Shown here one piece after another: positions 46,101 to 58,181 of a DNA stretch of 64,000 bases (position 1 is the stretch's first letter; every line of letters starts with the position of its first letter). Position numbers and translations under genes: made by a program. The stretch is taken from NCBI RefSeq assembly GCF_040712315.1, contig NC_134021.1:29598001-29662000 (forward strand). Reading direction: 5' to 3'. The notes beneath the pieces are model-generated. The model searched no databases, was not told the origin of the DNA, and was given only the letters and a program-made list of their open reading frames with translations. The stretch comes from Castanea sativa (lineage: Eukaryota > Streptophyta > Magnoliopsida > Fagales > Fagaceae).

Positions 46101-48591
46101 AACAATGTTCATACTTTCACAACTAGCGTATATATTAACACGTGATACTAATGGTGAGTACAAAGTGTATGTTAGTAAGTGTAAGATAATCAATGCCCTC
46201 TTCATAACTCATGGTTTTTCTTTCTCACACAGCCCTAAAACATGGTTTCATGTAATTTTTGACATCTCTCAATTACCAACTTGCCCTTGAACCTTAGTTT
46301 CATGACAAATATTTTGTTTTCTTAATGGCTACTATTACAGTCATATACAACATCTTTGAAGCTCTGCCAATGTATACTTGCCAATTCTGAACATAACACA
46401 ATTAAATTTTAAATTTGTCATATTTCGTACGCTACCACACCATTATTATTATTTTTTAAATCTAAAAATGCAATAAAATGGCAACCAATGAAATGCAATA
46501 TTTATTGTGTGAACAATGTTCATGAGAATCTCTGCCTAGGTGATGAGACATAGAGTTCATATACTGGGAGCAATTTAAAGCTGTATATGGCACAGTACCA
46601 AATCCAGCCTCTTGTGCAATTTATTCCTTTCCACATGCCAGCAAACTATTTAGGAATTTTTGCTTTAGCACTTTACCTAAAGTCTTTTATAGATTCTCTC
46701 CAACTGCATTAAATATACTGTTAAATCAGAATCAACGATCTTTCTAAGAAAGACCAGTTGGAGCTAATCTGAAGATATTGTTCAAGGAATAGGAATTTTT
46801 AACTTTCCTTTCCTTTTCTTTTCTTTTTTTTTTTTTTTTTTTTCTCTCTCTCTAATGAGCTCTTACAATTTCTGTGTAAATTAGCAATTGCTCATTTTAG
46901 TCATACCTAGGTGCTTGTTAAGTAGGTATCTGCATATCAGATTCATGAATGAGTTTGTAACATCTGTTTAGTATTTGATGGTGATTTAGTTGATCTGGTC
47001 TAAATAAGTTATATACGAATTTATTCCACATTAGCTGTTGATCATAGAGATATTATTCTTTGTATTTTAAATAGGTCTAGTATAAATCCTGATTATCAAC
47101 ATATAAGACCAGATCCTTCAATGCACTAAGACAGCATTAGAATAATGCACTTGCAGTTGACACATGCACGGCATATGGAATGCAAATCAAGAAGAACAAA
47201 CATATTTTTCACATTTTGCTCAAATGTTGCAGTTGACATAGCATTTGCTATGCAAGAAAAGTATTTAAACTAGATGCTGAGACAAGTACTTCATGAGATG
47301 AACCATTTAGCATGTTTATCATATGCATATATGAATGTATCTGAGCATTCAGACAGGATAGCATAACAAATTGCAAGGGAGTTTGAACTTTCGGATGTAT
47401 AAGTAAATGTCTCTTTGTATGTATGTATATCTTTGATGCATTGTATGCACAAATTTATGTTAAAAAAATGAAAAACTTAAAGCATGATCGTTTATCTATT
47501 TGTACATTCTTTCAGTCACTTAAAACCTTTTACAAACACATACATGCCTAAGAAGCTTATATTAACAAGTGCAATACATACAGCAAGAAAAGTTCATAGA
47601 TTCATACAAGAGAATCTCCAAGCCAAGGCAGGAGTCAAGGCCAAGGCAAGTGGTCCTCTTCAGGCCATGACTTGTCATGGTTATCATCAAATACAAGTAT
47701 GGAAGCAAGTACAATTCTTTTTTTTATTTTTACCGGGTCCCAGTTGCTTAGGATTCGTCGGTGCGGGACCGGATGTCTTATGCCAATTCAAGAATGAAAA
47801 AGTTTGGCCCCTCTTCCTTAAATATTATAATTTGTGGGCTGAATAAGTACCAAACTTACTGAAGGAGACAAAATGGAATGTATTCCTTATTCCATTCCTT
47901 GCCTCCAGACAATCTTCACGGAGCATCTTTCCATCAAAACTTTTTTCTTATGTATCTAATTCCATGGCTTGAAGGTGCTCCAGTCAACAGAATCTTCTTC
48001 TACATTCTCCAAAAAAACCAGATATGTGTCTCCATCTGCATCCTTTAATACCAATAACATTCAACTAAAACCGATTTACAAGAGAACTAATTTACTATGT
48101 ACATTGACATGAAAAAAGCTTTCTAACACCAAGGTGAGAAACAAAGATATTATAGTTCTAAGAATCTTCCATGAGTAGAGGGTGAAAGGTGGGCTTTGAA
48201 GGTCTCAAGACAACAACAATCGTGGATTCCCTAATCCAAGTTATAAAATTCCCCTCTTAATTCTCAGAATAAGATTCTTGCCTTTGCCAGACAGACTAAT
48301 AAGAATGCACAACAAAAAAAAACTTCGGTGCATCAGTGCTGGTACCTAATGCAAGGTGTGAGGTGTAACATAAAGTCATACTCCGGAGGAATTCAAATGG
48401 GTAGCAATATCTGAGAATGGAAAGTGGAGATAGAGAACAGGCCCCACATTTAGCAAAGTAGGAAGGACAATATCTCTTTTCAAGTCACTGTGAATATTGA
48501 ATTGAAGCGGTATTCCATTGGCTATCTCTGTCCAAGATTCTATGCTTCACAACCTCAATCGCCTGGCCCCCAGCCCCCATGCGCAATTCTC

Positions 48592-48602
48592 TTTTATAAA
48601 AG
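48592..48602 (+). promoter_or_regulatory. Probable TATA box of the MYB-CC gene
   Basis: TTTTATAAAAG lies about 290 bases upstream of the ATG. A GT donor-like TCGTAAGTAG near 48669 and an acceptor-like TTTTAAGAACAG ending just 3 bases before the ATG suggest an intron in the 5' untranslated region. This is inference from sequence only. Confidence 0.45.
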
Positions 48603-48891
48603 GCATGCTTGGGCATACCTTTGGTTTGTGAGGAGTAGGTGAAGGAGAAAGCAGATAAGCAAGAGCAATCGTAAGTAGTTCTATTTATCCAAGTATCAAG
48701 ACATCAGCTTGTACCAGAAGAATATAGTATCATCAAGTTCCAAATTTCAAGGGCCAGCAATTTGGATCAGGGGGAAAAAAAGAAAGCACACATCAGGTAA
48801 AAACAGAACTGATCTTAAGCACAATAGTTTGATAGTTAGCTCCCCTAAATCAGGATAAACTTATGCCAAGTTTTTGTTTTAAGAACAGAAG

Positions 48892-51546
48892 ATGTACCAT
48901 CATCACCAACATCAAGGAAAGAACGTCCACTCTTCTTCAAGAATGTCAATTCCTCCTGAGAGGCATTTATTCCTGCAAGGTGGGAATGGTCCTGGAGATT
49001 CAGGACTTGTTCTCTCAACTGATGCTAAGCCTAGACTTAAATGGACACCAGATCTTCACGAGCGGTTCATAGAAGCAGTTAATCAGCTAGGAGGAGCAGA
49101 CAGTGAGTGTTGTATACAATAATATAAGGATCGTAAAACGCAGGAATTATAGATTATCAAACTTCATCTAATTCCCATATCATTCTTTCAATGCAGAGGC
49201 TACTCCAAAAACAGTCATGAAACTTATGGGGATTCCAGGACTCACCTTGTACCACCTAAAGAGTCATCTTCAGGTAAGATATCTATAGTAACCAATGATT
49301 GTTATAGAAGTTTAAATGACTACTGGAATTAGGTCATCTTACGTCTCCAGTTCATTAGATAACAGTTACAGTAACACACAAATTTACCTAGTTCACCTTC
49401 TCTTTAAAAAAGAAAAGGTGTGACTACATAACTGTATTTATGAAAAAAAGTTTCAAATCTTGTCATCTTGTGTCATTCCGTAAATGATGACCAAAGGAGG
49501 CCTAGGTAGGAGAAGAGTCAAATGTGCAAATACAAGTTAGACAGACACTTTAACCAATTTGTGGGGTTCTTCAGGGCTAAGGGATGAAGTTAGTTATAAA
49601 CTAAAACCACTTATACTAATTTCTAACTCTACCTTGTGGCAAGCAGAAGTACAGGCTCAGTAAGAATTTGCATGGACAAGCTAATAGTGGGGTCACCAAA
49701 ACCGGTAAGAGAAGAATCTCATAAGATTCTTTCTAAACACTAGCAAGTATTTACAGACAATTATATATGTGATGTAAGATTTCTTATTTAAGCATCTGAT
49801 GTGAAGAATAAAATTAGAACCATTGCATATAGGTATAGCTGGACTGGGGTGTGACAGAGTATCTGAAGCAAATGGAACAACTTTAGACAATTTAAGCATT
49901 GGACCCCAGACAAACAAGTATGAAACCTGATAGCCTGTCATGTTTTTTCCGTTCACTTATTTATATATCTATTGATTTAAATCAGCTTTACCGTCCACAT
50001 CTCATGCTAACATAAAACTCTTAATTCCAGAAACTTACACATGAATGAAGCACTACAGATGCAACTTGAAGTGCAGAGAAGGCTACATGAGCAACTTGAG
50101 GTAGACGATACTTTGAAATTTCTGTATATATACATCTGATTGAAATGTCTTTCCAGAAAATGAAAGCAACATCAACGGCTATATACATGTCCAATATTAT
50201 GTTGACAACACAATGATGAACAAGATTTTTTTTAAATGACAGAGCTGAATTCCTCACTTCTTCCACAAACATTATTATAGGGGGAAAGAAAAAAAAAAGG
50301 AAGAAGAAGAAAGAAAGGGAAAAGCAAAAGCATATTATACAGCAAACAAATTGATTTATGCATGCATCAAGTTTTCCATATACCACTGTAATATTTGCAT
50401 TTAGTACCAATAAAGTAAATGTTTTCTGACACAAACATCCTGGAAAAGAACCAGGCACTATATTATGAACATTAAACTTACAGAATTTGAATTATGCAGT
50501 CAAGAGATGTCAACAACTCACAACTGATTTTTGGAAGTTCATGTGCACAAATATTTAATCACATTCCTTAGAACAACTGATGGATATAAAATTTTCAAAA
50601 ACACTACTTTTTACATGATTAATGTTCTGGAAATATGTGCATACATGGTCAGGATCTAATATCATTAATTTGGTTGTTAGTTGTAAAAGGCACACAGTTA
50701 TATTGTTACGAACATCTTGTAAAGGAAGAATTAGCAGAATTCTGACTAAATTGTGAATTAAACCAGGTACAGAGACACTTACAGCTCCGGATAGAGGCTC
50801 AAGGAAAATACCTGCAGTCAGTGCTGGAAAAAGCCCAGGAGACACTGGGAAGACAGAACATAGGTACTGTGGGGCTTGAAGCTGCCAAAATGCAGCTCTC
50901 TGAATTGGTGTCCAAAGTATCCAATCAATGCCTGAATTCAGCATTTTCAGAGCTGAAAGAATTACAGGGGTTGTGCCCCCCACAGCAAACACAAGCAAAC
51001 CAGCCCAATGATTGTTCAATGGATAGCTGCCTGACATCCTGTGAAGGATCTCAGAGGGATCAAGAAATACACAATAGGGGGATGGGAATGGGAGTGGGAA
51101 TGGGGATGGGACCTTATTCTGGAGGTGCACCCTTGGAGCAAAAAGAGATGTGTGAGGACCCCATGCTACAAAAGACAGAACTCAGGTGGTCAGATGACCT
51201 GAAAGACAGGATGTTTCACTCCTCAATAGGTACAGATGCGGAAAGAAGAATGTTCCCTGTAGAAAGAAACTCCAGCAACTTATCCATGAGCATAGGACTT
51301 GTAGGAGAAAAAGGGAACGGCAGCAACAGCTATTCTGCAACAAGATTTAAAGGAAGGGACTCAGATGACAGTTTCCTAGACCAAAGCAACAACAGGGCAG
51401 AATCAGTTAAACTCGAAAATGAGAAAATAGGTCAAGGATACAGAATACCATACTTTTCAGCCAAACTGGACCTAAATGCACATGATGAAAATGATGCTGC
51501 TGCCAGTTGCAAACAATTCGACTTGAATGGTTTCAGCTGGAGCTGA
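48892..51546 (+). CDS. PHL2: MYB-CC transcription factor, PHL2/PHL3 type
   Basis: This family, with PHR1, binds P1BS sites and controls phosphate-starvation genes in the nucleus. Six coding exons join in frame with GT...AG introns: 48892-49102, 49197-49273, 49647-49704, 49833-49917, 50031-50100 and 50767-51546, giving 426 residues. The single MYB (GARP) repeat spans about residues 46-102: RLKWTPDLHERFIEAVNQLG, TPKTVMKLMGIPGLTLYHLK and SHLQKYRLSKN (the SHLQKY signature). The coiled-coil MYB-CC domain spans about 148-195, with the LHEQLE box at 162-167 and VLEKAQETLG after it. The start MYHHHQHQGKNVHSSSRM and the end KQFDLNGFSW match my memory of Arabidopsis PHL2 (At3g24120) and its paralogue PHL3, and which of the two it matches best is uncertain. 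A glycine-methionine run (about 271-283) is the odd local feature. Antisense frames over exon 6 are shadows. Confidence 0.95.
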
Positions 51547-52926
51547 AAGGATCTGAAGCCAGCGAGTGTGACAAGTAGATGTGACAAGATGGCAATACAA
51601 AAGTCACCATTAAATTTGAATCGGAAGGGTGTGGCTAGCAAGATATCTGCTGCAGTCTTGTTCAGGCCAGCTTGCCTGGAAAAATCAATTGAACAAATTC
51701 GAATAAGTTGCACTGACAATATAGATCAAATTCGTAACTATATGACTTTGATAGCTCCAGCACAATTTACTTCTATTATCTCATATTTCAATGAGAATTC
51801 ACAGAACACATGCAAAATGCCTTCATCATTCGTGTTCAAGATTAGGAATGGCAAAGGTGTACGCATTCCCAAGCCCAAAACCCATAAATAGTTTACCATG
51901 TTTTGAAAGAAAAAAAAAATCCATATTTTTTATATATCAAAAAATTTATTTTCCATATTTTTTGTATTTGATATAGCAAAAAATGGAAGTTAACAAAAAA
52001 TGTTTTTTATTGTCAACAGAAAACAATTATACAAGGTGGAAAACGTTTTCCACATCTAAGCCTCACCCCTTTATTCCTCTGTATTACAACATCAATGTCA
52101 ACACCCGCCACCACCTCCACTGCCAACACCACCACCCTCACCCCACCTCTATCACAACCACCACCACCACCTTTGTCACCACTACTAAAAAATTTCTATG
52201 CAAGCCAAACAACATATAATGTTTCTAGGATCATTTTCATTGTAGCAACCAAATATAGGAAAACAACTCATTAATCAAACAAAAAAAAAAGTTTTCCATA
52301 GAAAAAATTTTCCGCCAAAACAAGCAAAGTACATTTTCCAAACCCATCTCAAAAATCTTACTAACTTATATATTTTAAAAAAATCCAAATCCATCTATTT
52401 GTCTTACCATGCCTCATTTTGAACCAATCAAATCGAGCCAGGTGGATAAAAAATCAAACATCTAAAAATATTACTAAAAGAAATTTAAGTATTAGTAAAC
52501 ATATTTATCTAAAACATTATCAAAAGATATTCAAGTATTAGTAAACATTTTGGCTCATAGATATTCTTCAAATTTCTTAGAGAGAAATAACATACATATA
52601 CTTATAGTAAGAAACCCTACTTTTCTTTTTGAGTAATTTATAAAATTACACCAACTTCCATTAAGTTTTCATGAAATAGAACTCTACCATACTATAGATG
52701 AAACCATACTATGGATGAAATGACACTCTCCCAAGGTTCGTATAAAGGCAACAACTAAGTTCATATCCTCTCACAACTTCCCTAGGAAATATTCTAATTC
52801 TAAAAACATATTCCTACTTAAATTAATGTTTTCATAGTACTCCAATAAATAAATAAAAACACTTTAACCAGTGTTTTTTTTTTTTTTACAAAATATTCAG
52901 TTTTTGAAAATTATTTTTGTTAAAAA
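51547..52926. other. MYB-CC 3' flank and AT-rich intergenic DNA
   Basis: The first few hundred bases are probably 3' untranslated region; a 107-codon frame at 51568-51891 is not supported by any recognisable domain. A CAC/ACC trinucleotide-rich patch lies at 52100-52185. GTTAAAAA at 52919-52926 is the left target duplication of the following element. Confidence 0.5.
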
Positions 52927-53791
52927 CTATGAAGCACGGGTGCATTTTTAGCTCCAAGTGCGGTACGGGTGCAGGTGTGAGACTCGGCAATTTTTGAAAA
53001 ATTAGGATGCAGTTGCGGCGGGGTGCGGCGATTAATAAATTATTAAAAATATTTTTATTTATATATTTTATATATTGCTAAGCATGCTTTTTTATATAAT
53101 AATAATAATAATAAACTCATATAATAATAAAATAAATAAATAGTAATAAGTATACAAAAGTTTTTGACATTTGAATTATTGACAAAGGTATTAAAATAGA
53201 TGAGGTTTCCCATAAATAAATAAATAAAAAAGATGTCGCTTAGTGGCGATCGTATTTGGTCAGCCCAAAAACAAAATAAAAGATATATGTGGCAGGTATT
53301 AAAATAGGTGTAGCTTCCCATTAAAAAAAGAGAGAAGATATGTCTCACGTGTTTGGTCAGAGAGGCACAAAAAACAAAATAAAGCATTATAAGTTGTCAA
53401 GGCATTTAACAAAACTTATCAAAAAAATAAATAGGTTAGGGCTCTGGCAAAAAAAAAGGAAGAAGAAAACGAAGAAGAAGAAGAAGCAGAAGATGAAATT
53501 GTGACGGCGACAGCGGCTATCTTGTATCAATATCCACCAATATTTTTAGTTTAAGTTTTTTTTTTTTTCTTGCCAGCCGATTTTTTTTCCCGGCTGAAAC
53601 ACACCGATATTTGGCCAATACGATCCGATTCGGCGTGAATCGATGCGCTTCAGAGTCGAATCGGCACGAGTCGGCGCAAATTCGGAAACGAAAAAAATAA
53701 TAAAAATAAATCCAACGCGGCAGCAGCGTCACCCACCCACCCCACATCGACTCCAATACGGCAACCCTGTAGCCGCGTCAGTGCTTTCTAG
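52927..53791. mobile_element. Non-autonomous hAT-type element, 8-bp target duplication
   Basis: Ends CTATGAAGCAC and GTGCTTTCTAG are inverted repeats (9 of 11). Identical 8-bp words GTTAAAAA flank them (52919-52926 and 53792-53799), the hAT signature. The inside is 865 bases long with unusual GC-rich, CG-containing blocks (52935-53035 and 53575-53760, 'cggcg', 'tcggcacgagtcggcg') around an AT-rich core. No transposase frame is present, so it depends on another element. Confidence 0.75.
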
Positions 53792-53799
53792 GTTAAAAA

Positions 53800-54065
53800 G
53801 CCTTTATTGCAACTTATTTAGTTATGTACTCTTTTTAGAGCTTGACTTTCTCAAAATCGAGTTCAAAGAACTCAAATTTGCCAAAGTTGAGTTTTATGCA
53901 ATGTAATTGAGTAACATGTGGCAAATGTGAAAATTGATTTTCTCACAAGTACCACTTAATTGCATAGAATTTGATTCTGGCAAAATCGAGTTCCTGTTGA
54001 AACTCAACTTTTGGAAAATTGAGTTCCAAAAAGAGTTTACATAACTAAATAAGTTGCTATAAGGC
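53800..54065. mobile_element. Foldback MITE
   Basis: Long inverted ends: GCAACTTATTTAGTTATGTA near 53808 and its reverse complement near 54040. Similarity extends about 60 bases inward (GAGTTC and AAAATTGAG phrases). It abuts the right target duplication of the hAT-type element. Confidence 0.75.
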
Positions 54066-54139
54066 AAAATTTGCCAAATAGCACGTTTTTAGGGGAAAAA
54101 AAAAAAGGGAGAATAGCACACAGACAAAGTTATTTAGTT

Positions 54140-54300
54140 ATATAGCACATTTTTTGAAACTCGAGTTTGATAAACTCAAGTTGAGTTCCAATCAATAGGG
54201 GTGCATACTGCTTGCAAGTTGCAATCAATATGGTTCCAATCAATATGAGTGCATACTGCTTGGAACTCAAGTTCCAAAAATGTGCTCTATAATTAAAGAG
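54140..54300. mobile_element. Second foldback element of a related type
   Basis: GCACATTTTTTGAAACTCGA near 54154 is inverted as CAAGTTCCAAAAATGTGC ending near 54285. Inside, 'gttccaatcaata.g.gtgcatactgcttg' is present twice in tandem. Confidence 0.65.
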
Positions 54301-55432
54301 CAACCCTTAGGTAGAGTGCTTAGCTGCTGTTTCTCAAGTACCATTCTGTCACGTGGCGCTTTCTTTTTTCATGAATAGAAGTATATTTTTTAATTTAAGT
54401 AGTCACAAGTAAAGCCTTAAAAGGGAATCTAAGTAACAGCTACATACGTTTTCTCCGTAAGTAAATAACTTTGACAGTGTGGTATTCTCCTAAAATTGTG
54501 CGAGCAAATTTTGAAAAAAAAAAAAAAAAAATCCACTCTAACTCTAACCCTTAACTAACCTTATTAGATTACTGACGAAAATACTAAAGAAAATATCTCA
54601 AATTACAATATTGATGAACTCAATCTCCAAAACTCTACCCTAGCTAAAAAGAAATCAGAAATACCTACTTGTTCCCAATCCAACGTGAATGTGCTCTTGG
54701 ATTGTTACTCTCCTCTCCTCTCCTCCTTCATTCAGGAAAAGAGAGTCCTCGAATCTCCAATTCCAAAGAGCTTCTGTTGAATTTTTTTTTTTTCCATTTG
54801 AGTAAAAGCCACACAGGCGGTGTTCTTCAATTATCGAATCAAACAAGGGGCGAGTTGGGCTAATAATATAATAAATAATCGAAAACACTGGTGATTCTCG
54901 TGAATGTGTAGAAAACCAGGTTGGGTTGAAGACTGAGGAAGCTATAATTAATAAGCCACATTGGGAACAGTCCAACCCAACCAAACAAAGGTTACAGAAT
55001 ACAGACTGTATGAGGAAAACCAAATTGGTGGCGACAATTGCCAGACGGGTCGGGTGAAACGGGTCAAAATTTATCAGACTATAACCGCAACGGGATGTTG
55101 TTTATTACTCTCTTTTTTTTGGTTAGACGATTTTGCTTTTTTTTAAGAGTGGTTGGAGAGGCACGTGCAAGTCACGTGATGCCCTTGTATTTAGAGGATT
55201 GTTTTTTTAATAAAAAATATTTTAAACATAATGCAAATGGTTATTTAGCATATCTATGTATATCAAAGACTTCTCTTTTATGTTTAGCAAAAAGGACTTT
55301 TCTTTTATATTAATTTAAAAATAGAATAAAGGCGAAAAACTCATTTTCGTCCCTATATTTTCACGCGATTCTCACTTTAGTCTCTATCTTTTTTTTTCAC
55401 CGCTTTTAGTCCCTATTTAGAAAAACGCATTT
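54301..55432. other. Intergenic DNA, no gene seen
   Basis: Open frames on both strands at 54655-55313 are short, overlap each other and match no family I know. The segment 55330-55430 carries phrases such as 'ttttcgtccctat' and 'tttagtccctat', common in plant intergenic repeats. Confidence 0.5.
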
Positions 55433-56118
55433 TGATAATGCAAAGAAAATCAGTAGGCTGAATGCTTCGAACTTGAAAGGACTACTTGCTGTCTTGTTGG
55501 TCTGAAAAAGAAAGAAAGGTAATCAAAGGTGACCGGGGTTGCTGGCCAAAAACCCTCCAATGGCAAAGTTAGTTTTCTCTCTATAATTTTGGAGTTCCAA
55601 CCTTTTGGGCAATGTAAAACGTACCTTTGTTTGGTCTAAATGGGCGTTTATATAGTGTTCTAAAGACAGTTATCAAACTTGTAACCTTCCCTTAATTTGA
55701 GAAGGTGTGAGGGTTCAGGGATAACTTCTTCAACTATTTAGGAGTTACATTTTTCCTCACAAAATGGTCACTGGAAGTTATGCATATGATACGGAATTGT
55801 TATATTCACTTAGGAATTTTTTCCTAAGTGTCAAGGGCTCGTCCAGGGGTCCTCATCCAAGGAACCTTCAGTTAGGCGCATCTTGTTTCCAGGCAAGGTC
55901 GTTCCCTTCTGGACGATCTCATAGGACGAGGTTGATGGTTCTCTTTGGATGTCATGGTATGGTATTGTAAAACTTTGACCATGCAAAGCTTCGTCCACGC
56001 ACCTTACTGTATGGACGGCTTTATCCTGGACGAGGTTCTTACAACCTTTGCTTACTTGGTTTTGTCTTGGACGACCTCCATGGACGAAGTTGGAGTTGTA
56101 TTTTTTTATACCCCATCA
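55433..56118 (-). repeat. 3' LTR of the gag-only element
   Basis: 686 bases, colinear with 58182-58869 from TGATAATGCAAAGAAAATC to TTATACCCCATCA. The first 80 bases differ from the other LTR at several positions, so insertion is not recent. Confidence 0.88.
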
Positions 56119-56133
56119 GTTGCCCCCTTGTCC
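56119..56133 (-). other. Polypurine tract
   Basis: The minus strand reads GGACAAGGGGGCAAC directly before the 3' LTR start TGATGGGG, the usual site for plus-strand DNA priming. Confidence 0.7.
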
Positions 56134-56484
56134 ATAGGTTGTCCAGGGAGTACATTAATTGGCGTCATCTTTTCGACGCGTGTCATTATGTAAGCTGTTG
56201 TGGGTGCCACGTGTCATGATCTAATTGGTGACTAGTCATGTCAACTCGTTTTTCGAGGGACGTGCCATTTGTCACATTTTGGCTAGTCGCGTCACTTCGA
56301 GTACTAGGATTCATTGCCTATAGATAGTGGAATTCCTCCACTACCCTCCTTATTTCTAAAATTTTCTTCTTTGACCTCCCTCGTCCTAGCGCCTCGTCTA
56401 GAAGTTTCTTGCGTCTATAGTCTCTCTTTGTCTAGATCCAAGTATTTTCTCCATCCTTGTCCTCAAGTTTTTAGCTTTCTTTAA

Positions 56485-56691
56485 AAAATATCTGAGGTAA
56501 CCCTTTCTTCGTCTAACGATAGTGTTGTCAAGGCCATAGACGAGTATTATGACCCTAGTAGTTTTAGTGGGTCTAGTGATAGTAGTAGTGATTGCAATAG
56601 CAGTAGTGAGGGAAACACTATGGACGAGTATACATCTAGCGTCCCTGGGGTTCCCATAGAGCTACTTCAGTTCTTCGACTTGGACGACTGA
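56485..56691 (+). other. Antisense acidic, serine-rich open frame
   Basis: In the non-coding part of the gag-only element, the strand opposite gag has 68 open codons after a stop. It is rich in Ser and Asp (SSSNDS, DEYYDPSSFSGSSDSSSD) and ends LLQFFDLDD before TGA. An ATA sits where a start might have been; the first ATG in frame is near 56617. Upstream on the same strand, 56310-56345 has an AT-rich CCTATAGATAGTGG stretch and a pyrimidine-rich leader. No family recognised; it may be a captured fragment or chance. Confidence 0.3.
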
Positions 56692-56786
56692 ATTGCCAAG
56701 GTTCCTCCTATAATAACCCTGATTTCTCTAAGTGGGGGTCGTGATGACTCTTCCACCTTGGCTTTTAGCTCCTCATCTCTTTGATC

Positions 56787-58097
56787 TCAACTAAGAAAAT
56801 TCCTTAACTTCCCTTGCTTGATAAAATTCTCTATTTGCTGCTTCAGATCAAAACACCCGTCCGTGTCGTGCCCATGGTCTTTGTGAAAGCGGCAATACTT
56901 GCTCCTATTGCGCTTGTTAGGATCTTCTTTCATTTTCTCCGGCCACTTCAAGGACGGATCATCCTTGATCTGCATAAGCACCTGCTCTAGTGGCATATTC
57001 AGGGGTGTGCATTGCTGATTTCTCGCTGAGGAACTTGTCTTCTTACCATCCCTTTCTTTTTTTCTCTTCTGCCCCAACCTTCTTTGTATGATGACCCTGA
57101 TTTGGATAACGATGGTGACTTGCTTCTGAGCATTCTGCTCTCTTTCTCTTCTTGGCTATGATAGCGTCCTCAGCATTCATGAAATTTTGGGCCGAGTAGA
57201 TGAGCTCGGCCATAGTCTGAGGTTCCTGTTCATAGAGCTTATGAATGAACAAGTCAGAGTTGACCCCATTGTGAAAGGCAGTCAATAACAACTTGTCGTC
57301 CATTTCATCCACCATCAAGGCTTCTCTATTGAACCATGTAATGAAGGACCGCAAACTCTCATTTTTCCCTTGTTGTATAGTTAGCAAACTAGAAAAGGAA
57401 TGCTTGTGGCGTTGCCCTACAATAAAATTGTTGATGAACAACTTACTCAATTCCTCAAATGAACTTACAAAATTTGGGGGTATTTTGCTAAACCACACTC
57501 GCGCTAGTCCCTTAAGTATGGTAAGGAAAACTCTGCACATAATCTCATTCGGGACCCTTTGAAGGTGCATGGTCATCTTGAAGGTAACGATGTGATCACA
57601 CAGGTCACGATTTCCATCATACGAATCCAAGGAAGGCATTTTAAATTTCAGGGGTAGGGGTGATTGTTGATGGAAGCCGTGAAAGGGGAGTCTGTTCGGT
57701 GAACTAAATCATCTAAGGGGTTCGCCCGCCTCATATTCTCCTTTATCTCATCCATGACTTTTCTCATCTGGTCAATCTCCCTCTCCAAGTGTGGCATTCT
57801 TCTTGAAGCAATACCTCTTGTCTGATTTTCAGACTCAACATTTTCTCCTCCACCTTCCTGACTCTGGGCTCGTCCTTCCGTGTTCCCATCATTACGCTGC
57901 CTCCTTAGATTGATTTCTCTGTTCAACTCTTGATTCTAACGGGTCAATTCTGCCATAGCGGCAGCCATGGACTGTATGTGTTGAACAAAAGATGGGTGCA
58001 TGATAGGCGCTAACTGACGATCGCAGAGCGGATTACTAGAAGCATCCATACTCTCCTGGTGGCCTGGGCTGGTAGCCCTTGATCTTGTTCGAACCAT
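56787..58097 (-). pseudogene. Ty3/gypsy-type Gag, slightly damaged
   Basis: Begins with MVRTRSRATSPGHQ at ATG 58097, runs through an in-frame TAG near 57938, a charged coiled region (RMPHLEREIDQMRKVMDEI) and a frame change near 57645. The capsid-type retrotransposon Gag domain follows (TFKMTMHLQRVPNEIMCRVF, LARVWFSKIPPN, SFEELSKLFINNF, LRSFITWFNREAL). A second frame change near 57060 leads to a zinc-knuckle-like end, KYCRFHKDHGHDTDGCFDLK. Gag forms the virus-like particle that packages element RNA. Only a few lesions separate it from an open frame. The stop TGA-side end is KLRNFLS, where a full element would continue into protease. Confidence 0.88.
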
Positions 58098-58165
58098 TCA
58101 GCCTTTTGTCTGGGAAAAGCTAATTGTTGAGACCAAACAATCAAATGAAAAGAAAATGAATTTTC

Positions 58166-58181
58166 CACAGACGGCGCCAAC
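58166..58181 (-). other. Primer-binding site
   Basis: GTTGGCGCCGTCTGTGG on the minus strand directly follows the CATCA end of the 5' LTR. The TGGCGCCGT start is complementary to a tRNA 3' end used by plant Ty3/gypsy elements. Confidence 0.75.

Larger units (their letters stand above)
39561..48590. other. Long AT-rich intergenic region, no gene seen
   Basis: About 9 kb without a recognisable gene. It holds a C homopolymer (40371-40392), a CT microsatellite (41849-41880), a 26-bp tandem duplication (41969-42020), a TA microsatellite (43090-43118) and T or A runs near 45480, 45945 and 46825. A probable MITE end GATGCTC followed by TTA lies near 42971-42980. Short AT-rich repeats of the 'gaaaaga.taga.ataaaa' kind lie at 42010-42130 and 44110-44600. 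Frames such as 47484-47846 match nothing I recognise. Confidence 0.55.

Noticed and set aside
47484..47846. 120-codon plus-strand frame
   Set aside because: Low-conviction composition, no motif and no splice or promoter context.
50555..51130. 191-codon minus-strand frame over the MYB-CC gene
   Set aside because: It overlaps exon 6 and the intron of a clearly conserved gene on the other strand and shows no family features.
51568..51891. 107-codon frame after the MYB-CC stop codon
   Set aside because: No domain, no promoter, and it lies where the 3' untranslated region is expected.
54655..55313. Overlapping frames on both strands, up to 122 codons
   Set aside because: No recognisable domain, mutual overlap and repeat-like context.
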